Assembly: GCA_945861245.1 (NCBI GenBank)
Contig: CAMAUE010000011.1
Location: forward strand, 1-62,065
DNA from: Singulisphaera sp. GP187
GTDB taxonomy: Bacteria; Planctomycetota; Planctomycetia; Gemmatales; Gemmataceae
Direction: 5' to 3'
DNA: 62,065 nucleotides
The notes below the pieces were generated by a model. That model was not told where the DNA came from, did not search any database, and saw nothing but the letters and a program-made list of their open reading frames with translations. This document shows, piece after piece, positions 27,720 to 35,163 of this stretch. The translations under genes were made by a program, and so were the position numbers. Position 1 is the stretch's first letter, and each line of letters begins with the position of its first letter.

Positions 27720-28196
27720 TTAGCGCTCGGCGGGTTCTCTGAACCGATGGTTCCAGTGCTCGCAGTTCTCGCACCGATATTGCACTACCACATAGGCGTG
27801 GAAGCCTTCCTTCGGCTCAGCCTCGGAACTGGCGTTGAGCAGGTTCGTTGAGCCGCATTTCTCGCAAACTGCTTTGTGATGGTATCCCAATAGCGTGTCG
27901 GCCATGGAGCCGGTGGGAATGACAAACGCTTCGGCAAGGAAGGTCTTCAGCATCAGCACAAGCACGACGACAAAGACAACTGTCTCGATCAACTCGCGAA
28001 ACGAATCTCGCGATTCAAGAACGGGCTTCTTGGCGCCGAACGCCGAATGCGGCTTGGGCCTGGGCTTGGCCGAGGTCGGATCGAGCGGAATCGGCGGGAG
28101 TTGCATCGGCGTCGCACTGACCGCGCTGACGGGAATCGGCGCCGGCAGGGGAGTATTCGTCGAATCAGCGGAGGGCGACGGCATCTCATCGGACAT
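27720..28196 (-). CDS. S26 signal peptidase, catalytic-serine half
   Basis: 158 residues from the ATG at 28196 (AGGGA site upstream). A proline-rich cytoplasmic leader of about 60 residues is followed by one membrane helix (ETVVFVVVLVLMLKTFLAEA). Then comes the signal-peptidase box B FVIPTGSMADTLLG, with the nucleophile serine at residue 97. Two CxxC pairs (111/114 and 142/145) form a zinc-ribbon-like insert, also seen in the neighbouring paralogue. The protein stops right after it (HRFREPAER), before the lysine box. The missing remainder begins the next gene downstream on the same strand. Confidence 0.82.
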   Translation of the reverse strand: MSDEMPSPSADSTNTPLPAPIPVSAVSATPMQLPPIPLDPTSAKPRPKPHSAFGAKKPVLESRDSFRELIETVVFVVVLVLMLKTFLAEAFVIPTGSMADTLLGYHHKAVCEKCGSTNLLNASSEAEPKEGFHAYVVVQYRCENCEHWNHRFREPAER

Positions 28197-28235
28197 GCGA
28201 ATATCCCTGGTTACGATAAAAGTAGGGCGATAGTG

Positions 28236-28260
28236 TATTCCGCTTGCGGCATAGCGCTCG
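28236..28260. repeat. Single arm of class A palindrome
   Basis: ATTCCGCTTGCGGCATAGCG with one change from the consensus arm; no partner arm nearby. It sits between two S26 genes. Confidence 0.6.
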
Positions 28261-28298
28261 GAATATCCCATTCCAACCATTGGGCCGAACACGATAAA

Positions 28299-29555
28299 CT
28301 AGCGCAAACTCAAAATTCGGCGCTCGACCGGGCCAATCAGGTTACCGGCAGCAATACGACCGGCGTCGGGCCAATGTCGGCTGTCCTCAGAGCGTGGACT
28401 GTTGTCTCCCAGTACAAAGTATTGCCCCGTGCCCAAACGAACAGCCTTGCCACGTACCCCATTAACGCCCTGTTGCCCATAGTGCACGTCGCGATACAGT
28501 TGGAAGCCGGCAAGCGTGACGAGAACACCATGCGATTCCAGGCGGAACGGTCTCTCGACGGCGACACGCTGACTGGATTCGGGAAGGTCGGTCTGCGACC
28601 ATGTCACGCCATTCACAGCAAGCGTCAAACGGCGATCGACAAGTGCCACCACGACGGACAAAAGGGCGTTCTGACACCCTTTTTGCGCACCGACCGGAAT
28701 ACGCACGCTTGCCCAGTCGCCGCCGTCGCAGAGTTGAAGCACGATTTCGCCATCACCGCTGCTCTCACGCACGTCGAGTTCGCATGTCACAAGAAAATCG
28801 TGCACGTATTCGCAATTGGCCTGGGTGCCGCCGTTATAGGAGTATTCGTCGCGGATCGGCTCACATTTTTGGCCGTCGATATCGAAGTTGCGATATACCA
28901 GCGTTGCCGGCTGTGCGCGCCCGTCAAGAACGAACATGTCGCCGTCAAAGTCTCGCTCCCAACGTGCGTCGGATGCTGTCGAAGCGGTGCCTATTTTGCT
29001 GTCGTATAACAGCATGCGCATCGCCAGCGCTTCATCCAACGTTTTGCGACACAGTTTTCCGTTGATGAAGATATCGCCGTCGCGGATCTCGATTTCCTCA
29101 CCGGGAAGACCGAGGATTCGCTTGACGAAAATTGAGTTGAATAGGCGAAAGACAGCGACCTCCCAACGGGCCGGCGTTTGCAAGCGATAGGTTAGTTTAT
29201 TGACGACAACGCGATCACCGGGCGTTTCCTCTTCATCACTCAGTTGCACGGGAAACTGGCCGCACTGCTGACAGAATATCTTGCGATAGAACCGCGACTC
29301 TCCTGCCCCGACGCGATCCTCGGCATGACGTCCGACGGGAAAGGTGACTCCGCATCGTGGACAGGTGCATCGGCGATGATTTCCGACGAGATACGGCGCC
29401 ATGCTGCCGGTCGGTATCTCGAACGTCGCCAAGGCGAATGCGTTGACCAGGACAGCCGCACAGATCGCAAGGACGGGGAAGCCAACGCAAATTCGGCAAG
29501 CATGCGAAAGCCATGAGCGTCGCATCAGCGCGGACGACGAGGCAACCTGGGACAT
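28299..29555 (-). CDS. Signal peptidase I (S26), complete paralogue
   Basis: 418 residues; ATG at 29555 with a GGAG site. One membrane helix (residues about 24-42) leads into EIPTGSMAPYL with serine 51. Cysteines in CTCPRCG and CQQCG form the zinc-ribbon insert, followed by GDRVVVNK, FVKRILGLPGE with lysine 145, and YFVLGDNSPRSEDSRHW near the end. A beta-rich insert of about 200 residues between the lysine box and the last box is unusual for signal peptidases. It removes signal peptides from exported preproteins at the outer face of the membrane. It is followed by the split copy on the same strand, which suggests tandem duplication. Confidence 0.88.
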   Translation of the reverse strand: MSQVASSSALMRRSWLSHACRICVGFPVLAICAAVLVNAFALATFEIPTGSMAPYLVGNHRRCTCPRCGVTFPVGRHAEDRVGAGESRFYRKIFCQQCGQFPVQLSDEEETPGDRVVVNKLTYRLQTPARWEVAVFRLFNSIFVKRILGLPGEEIEIRDGDIFINGKLCRKTLDEALAMRMLLYDSKIGTASTASDARWERDFDGDMFVLDGRAQPATLVYRNFDIDGQKCEPIRDEYSYNGGTQANCEYVHDFLVTCELDVRESSGDGEIVLQLCDGGDWASVRIPVGAQKGCQNALLSVVVALVDRRLTLAVNGVTWSQTDLPESSQRVAVERPFRLESHGVLVTLAGFQLYRDVHYGQQGVNGVRGKAVRLGTGQYFVLGDNSPRSEDSRHWPDAGRIAAGNLIGPVERRILSLR

Positions 29556-29658
29556 CCGTTTCTCCGTGGCGTGGCAGGGCGTCAAACAACGAAAATGCCG
29601 TATAACCAACCGCAGAGAAAATCGCCAGCCGGATTTGCTTTACCCTTTCGGGACCAAC

Positions 29659-30198
29659 ATGCACACGCTTGACGCCACGTATCGACGCCTTCTCGAAGCC
29701 GCCTCATTCGCGGCACGAGCGCATGACGGGCAATACCGCAAGGACGGCGAAACGCCCTACGCCAGCCATCCGTTTCGCGTTTGCCTGGTCGTCCGCGACG
29801 TGTTCGGCTTCGACGACCCGCGCATGCTTATCACGGCTCTGCTCCACGACACCATCGAGGACACGACTACCGATTTCGACGATCTCGCCCATCGCTACGG
29901 CCACGAGATCGCCGGGTGGGTCGCGGACCTCACGAAGGACAAACGCCTGCCGGACGATGAACGGGAACGCGTTTACCTGGAACGATTAATGCAAGCGCCC
30001 TGGCAGGTTCAGGTCTGCAAGCTCGCTGACATCTTCGATAACCTGATGGACGTTACCCACCTGCCCGTAGAGCGACAGGCCAAGGGCCTTCAGCGAGCCG
30101 AACAGTACTTCGCGAAATTGCAAAATCTGTCCTCGCCGGAAGCACAACGTCCAATCGCGCTGGTGGGTCAATTGATCGACGAGATGAGAGCCGGTTAG
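29659..30198 (+). CDS. HD-domain hydrolase (SpoT/MESH1-like)
   Basis: 179 residues. The ATG at 29659 (GGGA upstream) is preferred over upstream in-frame starts, which would overlap the divergent peptidase gene. The N-terminal half has the SpoT-hydrolase pattern: AARAHDGQYRKDGETPYASH, then LLHDTIEDT with the HD metal site. The later VQVCKLADIFDNLMDV is also family-typical. Stand-alone members of this group can hydrolyse (p)ppGpp or other phosphorylated nucleotides. There is no synthetase, TGS or ACT domain, so only hydrolysis is expected. Cytosolic. Confidence 0.82.
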   Translation: MHTLDATYRRLLEAASFAARAHDGQYRKDGETPYASHPFRVCLVVRDVFGFDDPRMLITALLHDTIEDTTTDFDDLAHRYGHEIAGWVADLTKDKRLPDDERERVYLERLMQAPWQVQVCKLADIFDNLMDVTHLPVERQAKGLQRAEQYFAKLQNLSSPEAQRPIALVGQLIDEMRAG

Positions 30199-30246
30199 CC
30201 GAACGCAAAAGCGACGGTGAAGCGCCCGGCGCTGAATATTCCCTGC

Positions 30247-31041
30247 TCAGCGCGGTTCCTTCTTCGTGAACGCACCAGCGAGCAGAAATTGCACGAGCCG
30301 CGGTTCCTGGAAATACTCCGCAATCTCCGCATGGCCCTTGCCCGGCACAACGATGAGTTGCATCGCGCCGCCGAGGGCACGGTAGCGATCATGCACGATC
30401 TGGCTATTCTTTTCCAACGGCACGACCTTGTCGGCATCGCCATGAATATGCAGGATCGGCACGCCCGCCTTCGCCAGCGGTTCGAGGCGATCGATCGGAT
30501 TGTGCTTCGTCAACTGCTGCTCCAACTCGGCGGGCGTCAGGCCGTACGCGCCGGCGGCGTTCTTCAGGCCAGGGTAGCTGCGTAGATCGCAGACGGGATA
30601 GATGCCGACGATGCAGCGAACCTTGTCCGGATTCTCCACGGCCCAGTTGTACAACATCAACCCGCCGCGACTTTGAGCGAGCAGCCTCGCCTTGGCGTCG
30701 AGCTTGGTTTCTCGCACGAGATGCTGGTGGAAATCGGAAAACACCTTCCGCCCCGCCGGGCTGCCGAACGATTCGCCGACATTCACGCCGACGACGTGAA
30801 AACCCTGATCGAGCAGCTTGCGCAGAATCCACTCGTTGCTCTTGTTGAGATGACTGCCAATGGTCGGCGCATACCAAACCCATGGCTTGGCCCCATCCGC
30901 CGGCAACTTCGCGGGATGAATGACAAACCCCTTGTGCTTGCCGAGTTCGATCGTGGTGCGCTTGGCGCCATACTGCTCACCGCCGGAAGTTGGGAGGATG
31001 ACGACGAGAAGGCAAACAACGGCAAACGCGAATCGTGGCAT
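30247..31041 (-). CDS. Secreted alpha/beta hydrolase
   Basis: 264 residues. The ATG at 31041 follows GGAGG and opens a signal peptide (MPRFAFAVVCLLVVILPTSGG). The alpha/beta-hydrolase triad is recognisable: serine in LLAQSRGGLMLYNW, where an Ala replaces the usual first Gly of GxSxG; aspartate in HIHGDADKVVPLEKN; histidine in PGKGHAEIAEYF. It resembles prolyl-oligopeptidase-type esterases. It likely hydrolyses an ester or peptide in the periplasm; the substrate is unknown. Converges with the HD hydrolase gene. Confidence 0.83.
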   Translation of the reverse strand: MPRFAFAVVCLLVVILPTSGGEQYGAKRTTIELGKHKGFVIHPAKLPADGAKPWVWYAPTIGSHLNKSNEWILRKLLDQGFHVVGVNVGESFGSPAGRKVFSDFHQHLVRETKLDAKARLLAQSRGGLMLYNWAVENPDKVRCIVGIYPVCDLRSYPGLKNAAGAYGLTPAELEQQLTKHNPIDRLEPLAKAGVPILHIHGDADKVVPLEKNSQIVHDRYRALGGAMQLIVVPGKGHAEIAEYFQEPRLVQFLLAGAFTKKEPR

Positions 31042-31156
31042 GGCGTGGACCTCCGAATGAATGGCGATACGGAGGAATTGTATGGCGCGTTAAACTTTGC
31101 CGATTATTCCGCCGATAACGATACCATCGAATACCGCGATCTTTTCGGAGAATGCC

Positions 31157-31282
31157 ATGTTCTCGCTCGTTTTGTCGATCTGTGCCGCGTTTGGCCCGAC
31201 TCTCGGCGACGAGATTCCGCGTGCGTGGGCGAATTTCTACAAGGCGGCTCAATCCGCCGTGGCTCCGCAGGAGCCTGACTAG
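31157..31282 (+). CDS. Small secreted protein, first half of an amber-separated pair
   Basis: 41 residues; ATG at 31157 with GGAG 6 bases before it. A short signal-like N-terminus (MFSLVLSICAAFGPTLGDE) is followed by RAWANFYKAAQSAVAPQEPD, ended by TAG at 31280-31282. The next codon begins another open stretch in the same frame, so this may be one 123-codon gene with an amber codon, or two coupled small genes. Confidence 0.5.
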   Translation: MFSLVLSICAAFGPTLGDEIPRAWANFYKAAQSAVAPQEPD

Positions 31283-31528
31283 GTGAAGTATTACAGGACC
31301 GCCGCAAACCGCGGGCCGACTTGGGAATTCAATTCGCCGACTGGCAACCGCATTCAGTTTGCTCCCGTTTATGTGTCGCCAGCAATGCAATGGGCCGTTC
31401 CAAACCACGGTCATGGCTTGCTTGCTGGCTCTGGCTCCGCTCCTCCCTACTTGTTTCCTGCCGCCTTCCCAGCGTTTGGCGGTTACGAAACGCCAGCGAC
31501 GATTCCACCGGCGACGCCGAAAAAGTAA
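31283..31528 (+). CDS. Small hypothetical protein, second half of the pair
   Basis: 81 residues from the GTG at 31283, directly after the TAG of the preceding frame and in phase with it. AGGAG lies 9 bases before the GTG, so re-initiation is possible. Recognisable composition: KYYRTAANRGPTWEFNSP and FAPVYVSPAMQWAVPN, then a proline/glycine-rich tail. I know no family. The first gene gives the signal peptide and this one what looks like the mature part, which favours a single gene with an amber codon. Confidence 0.45.
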   Translation: MKYYRTAANRGPTWEFNSPTGNRIQFAPVYVSPAMQWAVPNHGHGLLAGSGSAPPYLFPAAFPAFGGYETPATIPPATPKK

Positions 31529-31542
31529 CCCGCAAAGTGGTA

Positions 31543-31618
31543 AGAGCCACGCACGAAGTTGGTGGGCGAAACTCAGCGGCATCGCTGACGCCGGCCGCTT
31601 ACTGAGGTGCGCGGCTCG
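31543..31618. repeat. Class F palindrome, degenerate
   Basis: AGAGCCACGCACGAAGTTGG and CCGCTTACTGAGGTGCGCGG with CTC, imperfect arms, between the small gene pair and the enolase-family gene. Confidence 0.55.
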
Positions 31619-31671
31619 GAAAAGCGACAATCCCACCCGTCGACGCTATATGATTCAATTCCCGCCTTGCC

Positions 31672-31700
31672 TTGTCCGCTCACTTTCGTCGGGCTACCAT
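31672..31700 (+). promoter_or_regulatory. Possible promoter of a leaderless transcript
   Basis: TTGTCC at 31672-31677, 17-base spacer, TACCAT at 31695-31700. The ATG at 31708 falls where transcription would begin, in keeping with the absence of a ribosome site. Confidence 0.4.
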
Positions 31701-31707
31701 AGATTTC

Positions 31708-32892
31708 ATGATCACCCCGACCCTCACCGAAACCGTCGCCGCCAGCGTCACGTACATCGACGAAGCGCTGACCGCCGCGCAAAACCCGGCGGCACAGGTT
31801 CAGGATCGCTCGTCCTCCATTCGTATTACTCGCTTGACGGCAACTTGGGTCAATCCGTGCGTCTTCGTCAAGATCGAGACGAACCACGGCATCGTCGGCT
31901 GGGGCGATCTCAAAGGTGTCGATCCGCGCGTCGCCAAGCCGCTCGTCGAAGCTCTCTTTGCGTTGATCGATGGCGAGAACCCGACGCGCATTGAGTATCT
32001 TTGGCAGAAGATCTTTCGCTCGCATCGCAACATCCGCGGCGGGCCGTTCCTCATGCACACACTGGCGGCCATCGACATGGCGCTGTGGGATATCGCCGGC
32101 AAGCTGTGGAACGTGCCGGTCTATCGCCTGCTCGGCGGGCCGTGCCGGGATCGCATCCGCGTCTACCATACGCCGCAAGCTGTCAAGGTGCCGAACCCGG
32201 GATTGTTCGAGCACACCGGCACGCCAGCGGACGTTGAGCGCATCCTGACCGCCATCCGAGCCGCGCGGCAGAAGGTCGGTCCGAACGGCGCCGTCATGTT
32301 CGACGCCCATTGCGCGATCCCGCCGGCCACGTTGATTCAGCTCGCCAATGCGATGAAACCGTACGATGTGCTTTACATCGAAGAGCCGGCCGTGCCTGGC
32401 AACATCGAGGTGTTCAAACGGCTGAAGGAAAATATCTCGATCCCGCTGGCCGCCGGCGAACGCGATCGCGGCATCTGGGAGTTTATCCCGTATCTGCAAA
32501 ACCGCTGTCTCGACGTGCTGCAACCCGATTGTTGCCATACCGGCGGCATCACGTCGATGAAGAAGATCGCAACGCTCGCCGAGGCGTATCACGTCCCGCT
32601 CGCGCCGCACTGCACCGCCAGCTACCTCGGCATCGCCGCCAGTTTGCACGTCGTGGCGTCGATACCGTTCTTTCTCATTCACGAATTCTACCCCGACAAC
32701 CACGGCTTCAACCCGCGTGGCCTCACCCGCATGGACTGGAAGCTTGACGCCGACGGCTACATCGGCCTGCCGCCGGGACCAGGCTTGGGCGTGGTCGTTG
32801 ATGAAAAACTGCTCGAAGCCGAATCGCGCAAACCACAACGCTACCGCTGGCCAGGGACGCGGCATCGCGATGGCTCGGTGGCGGATTATTGA
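31708..32892 (+). CDS. Mandelate racemase/muconate-lactonizing enzyme family protein
   Basis: 394 residues from the ATG at 31708; a TTG 12 codons earlier is possible. Enolase-superfamily plan: an N-terminal capping domain (TNHGIVGWGDLKGVDPR), then a TIM barrel with metal ligands in VMFDAHCAIP, YIEEPAVPGN and LAAGERDRG. A histidine sits in VPLAPHCTAS. The HDxx-type ends and AAIDMALWDIAGKLWNVPVY resemble acid-sugar dehydratases such as D-galactonate or mannonate dehydratase. It abstracts an alpha proton from a carboxylate substrate using Mg2+. The specific sugar acid cannot be assigned, and no sugar catabolic operon surrounds it. Confidence 0.87.
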   Translation: MITPTLTETVAASVTYIDEALTAAQNPAAQVQDRSSSIRITRLTATWVNPCVFVKIETNHGIVGWGDLKGVDPRVAKPLVEALFALIDGENPTRIEYLWQKIFRSHRNIRGGPFLMHTLAAIDMALWDIAGKLWNVPVYRLLGGPCRDRIRVYHTPQAVKVPNPGLFEHTGTPADVERILTAIRAARQKVGPNGAVMFDAHCAIPPATLIQLANAMKPYDVLYIEEPAVPGNIEVFKRLKENISIPLAAGERDRGIWEFIPYLQNRCLDVLQPDCCHTGGITSMKKIATLAEAYHVPLAPHCTASYLGIAASLHVVASIPFFLIHEFYPDNHGFNPRGLTRMDWKLDADGYIGLPPGPGLGVVVDEKLLEAESRKPQRYRWPGTRHRDGSVADY

Positions 32893-32920
32893 TGGTGAGC
32901 AATAATGATCGAATTGTTTT

Positions 32921-32977
32921 CGTTTAGCGATCGCGCGATGCCGTCCTTCTTATAGGCCTACTAGTGGACGCTAAACG
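32921..32977. repeat. Degenerate class A-like inverted repeat
   Basis: Only the inner CGTTTAGCG and CGCTAAACG pair; the interior is unrelated. It lies after the enolase-family gene in a 196-base gap that also holds the promoter at 33025. Confidence 0.45.
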
Positions 32978-33024
32978 GGGAAGGGAATTCTGAGGGACTA
33001 GAACTTGTGAATCGAAAAACGTCG

Positions 33025-33052
33025 TTGCAATTCGCTGCATACACGTTACAAT
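33025..33052 (+). promoter_or_regulatory. Promoter of the VOC/DUF1501 pair
   Basis: TTGCAA at 33025-33030, 16-base spacer, TACAAT at 33047-33052, 36 bases before the ATG at 33089. Confidence 0.55.
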
Positions 33053-33088
33053 CAAACCAACTTTTGATTCGCGAAAACGGATCACACT

Positions 33089-33457
33089 ATGCAACAACCC
33101 ACAGCCGAATTGCCGGCGCTATCGCTGATCGTTCTGCAGAGCGGCAATATCGAAGCGGCCAAGGACTTTTACGCTCTCCTTGAGTTGTCCTTCGTTGAGG
33201 AACGGCATGGCCGAGGTTCACGACATTATGCGTGCGTGCTTGGCTCTGTCGTTTTCGAGATATATCCGCGGCAAGAAAATAACGCGCTGGCTGCTACACG
33301 CATCGGCTTCCGCGTCACAACGCTGGACCGGACCATTGACGCACTACGCAATCGTGGTGTGAAGATCCTTCGCGAACCGGCCGACTCGCCGTGGGGACGC
33401 CGAGCCATCGTCGAAGATCCCGATGGCAATTGCGTGGAACTTACCTCCCTCAATTAA
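33089..33457 (+). CDS. VOC-family (glyoxalase/bleomycin-resistance fold) protein
   Basis: 122 residues in two beta-alpha-beta-beta-beta modules: ALSLIVLQSGNIEAAKDFYA for the first and TRIGFRVTTLDRTIDALRN with IVEDPDGNCVELTS for the second. The terminal PDGNxxEL glutamate is the usual metal ligand. Members isomerise, open or bind small metabolites such as methylglyoxal adducts or antibiotics; nothing here fixes which. Its TAA overlaps an ATG of the DUF1501 frame (TAATG), so the two genes may be translationally coupled. Confidence 0.83.
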   Translation: MQQPTAELPALSLIVLQSGNIEAAKDFYALLELSFVEERHGRGSRHYACVLGSVVFEIYPRQENNALAATRIGFRVTTLDRTIDALRNRGVKILREPADSPWGRRAIVEDPDGNCVELTSLN

Positions 33458-33474
33458 TGCAAGAAGGTATTCCG

Positions 33475-34899
33475 ATGACCAACATACCGCACTTCCCGCC
33501 CACACGTCGTGCCGCTTTGCAAGCCGGTGCCATAGGGCTACTCGGCGGCTTGAGCATGGGCGATGTTGCGGCCCTTCAAAGCCAGGCGAACGCCCGAACG
33601 CCACGTGCTCGGTCGGTGATCTTCGTGTTCTTGACGGGCGGGCTTTCGCATCACGATAGCTTCGATCTCAAGCCCGACGCACCCGACACGATTCGCGGCG
33701 AATTCCAATCGATCGCGACGCGCACGCCGGGCATCCGAATTTGCGAGCACCTGCCGATGCTGGCCGACCGCACGGATAAATACGCGATCATTCGTTCGAT
33801 GGCGACAGGCAGCGATGGCCACGAGGTCGCGTGCCACATGTTGCTGACGGGGCGACTCGATTTGCCGGTGGGCTTCTCGACACAAAACGTGCCGAACCCG
33901 CACGAATGGCCATCGATGCCGGCGCTTGTCAACTTCGCGAAACAGGGCCGTGGACGCAATAATCTTCCCGTCTCTGCCGTCCTGCCTGAGCCGAGCATCA
34001 ACGAAGCCGGCAAGGTTCGGCCTGGGCAATATGCCGGTCGGCTGGGGCCGCGCTGGGAGGCCTGGCATCTGCCGATGGCGACTAAGTGCGCGCTTGGCAA
34101 CGGCGCCTGCCCGCAATGCTTTCGCTTCGAGGGAACCGCCTTCGAGCACGAACCCGCCACCATCTTTGAAACGCCGACCTTGACCCTGCCCGATGGCGGT
34201 CCCGATCGCCTGCGCGGCCGGCTCGGCCTGCTCGAATCGATCGAACTGCAGCGCCGCGAACTCGACCGCAGCGCCGAGTCGCTTCGACTGGACCGCCATC
34301 GCCAACAGGCAATCGCCGTCCTGAACGATCCTCGCACCCGGAGCGCCTTTGAAGTCGAACGGGCCGACCCACGCATCTTGGCACGTTATGGCCGCAATAA
34401 ATTCGGCCTGTCGTTGCTCATGGCGTATCGTCTCGTCGAGGCCGGCGTGAGTCTGGTTCAGGTCAACCTCGGCAAGAACTCGACATGGGACACGCATCGC
34501 CGGAACTTCGCCAACCTGCGGGACAATCTCTTCCCGCACTTTGACCGCTCAATCTCCGCACTGCTCGACGACCTGCACACCAGCGGCATGTTGCGCGATA
34601 CGCTGGTGATCGTGACCGGCGAGTTCGGCCGCACGCCGCGCATCAACCGCGATGCCGGGCGCGACCATTGGGGCCCAGTAATGAGCCTGATGATTGCGGG
34701 CGGCGGCGTTCAGGGCGGCCGCGTCATCGGGGCATCGGATCGCATCGGCGCCCAGCCCAGCGCTGATCGCCAAACGCCCGAGAACCTCGCTGCCACGCTC
34801 TATTCCGCACTCGGCATCCCACACGACACAACGTGGAACGACACCGATGGCCGGCCGTATGAAATGTTCCGCGCCCAGCCGATTCAGGGGTTGATGTAA
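33475..34899 (+). CDS. DUF1501 protein with Tat signal (first copy)
   Basis: 474 residues. The ATG at 33475 has AAGAAGG upstream; an in-frame ATG at 33457 overlapping the VOC stop is an alternative. A twin-arginine signal (TRRAALQAGAIGLLGG) leads into the sulfatase/phosphatase-like DUF1501 fold: VFLTGGLSHHDSFDLKPDAP, the middle NKFGLSLLMAYRLVEAGV, VTGEFGRTPRINRDAGRDHW and GGVQGGRVIGASD. DUF1501 proteins are abundant in planctomycetes, often beside DUF1549 cytochromes, and their role is not established; an alkaline-phosphatase-like metal site is likely. Periplasmic. Confidence 0.87.
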   Translation: MTNIPHFPPTRRAALQAGAIGLLGGLSMGDVAALQSQANARTPRARSVIFVFLTGGLSHHDSFDLKPDAPDTIRGEFQSIATRTPGIRICEHLPMLADRTDKYAIIRSMATGSDGHEVACHMLLTGRLDLPVGFSTQNVPNPHEWPSMPALVNFAKQGRGRNNLPVSAVLPEPSINEAGKVRPGQYAGRLGPRWEAWHLPMATKCALGNGACPQCFRFEGTAFEHEPATIFETPTLTLPDGGPDRLRGRLGLLESIELQRRELDRSAESLRLDRHRQQAIAVLNDPRTRSAFEVERADPRILARYGRNKFGLSLLMAYRLVEAGVSLVQVNLGKNSTWDTHRRNFANLRDNLFPHFDRSISALLDDLHTSGMLRDTLVIVTGEFGRTPRINRDAGRDHWGPVMSLMIAGGGVQGGRVIGASDRIGAQPSADRQTPENLAATLYSALGIPHDTTWNDTDGRPYEMFRAQPIQGLM

Positions 34900-34970
34900 G
34901 TCCCCGTTTAGCGCCCGCTGGATGTATACTTCGCGAGGCTAAAAATGCCATATTCTCCGACGAATCAAAC

Positions 34971-35059
34971 CTTTTCCGAGCCGCGACCGTCAGGGAGCGG
35001 CCGACAAGTTACCGTGCGCTCGCTGTCGGCCGCTCCCTGACGGTCGCGGCTCGGAAAAG
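34971..35059. repeat. Class E palindrome, 36-bp perfect arms
   Basis: CTTTTCCGAGCCGCGACCGT onward to GGCCGACA and its exact complement, 17-base loop, between two co-directional DUF1501 genes (gap 34900-35163). A near-identical copy is at 43545. Confidence 0.93.
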
Positions 35060-35163
35060 CGACATTCCATCCGTCGAAAGTCTAACGAAAGCACGGCATT
35101 CTGCGGGCGCTAAACATATACAATCGGATTATTGTCAGCTACGTCAAACAGGTCGGAGGTCCC

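Noticed and set aside
31573..32865. 430-residue open frame antisense to the enolase-family gene
   Set aside because: It mirrors a well-supported gene, has no ribosome site or motif, and is explained by the high-GC codon pattern of the plus-strand gene. The same applies to the long antisense frames at 37841-39259 and 3449-4168.
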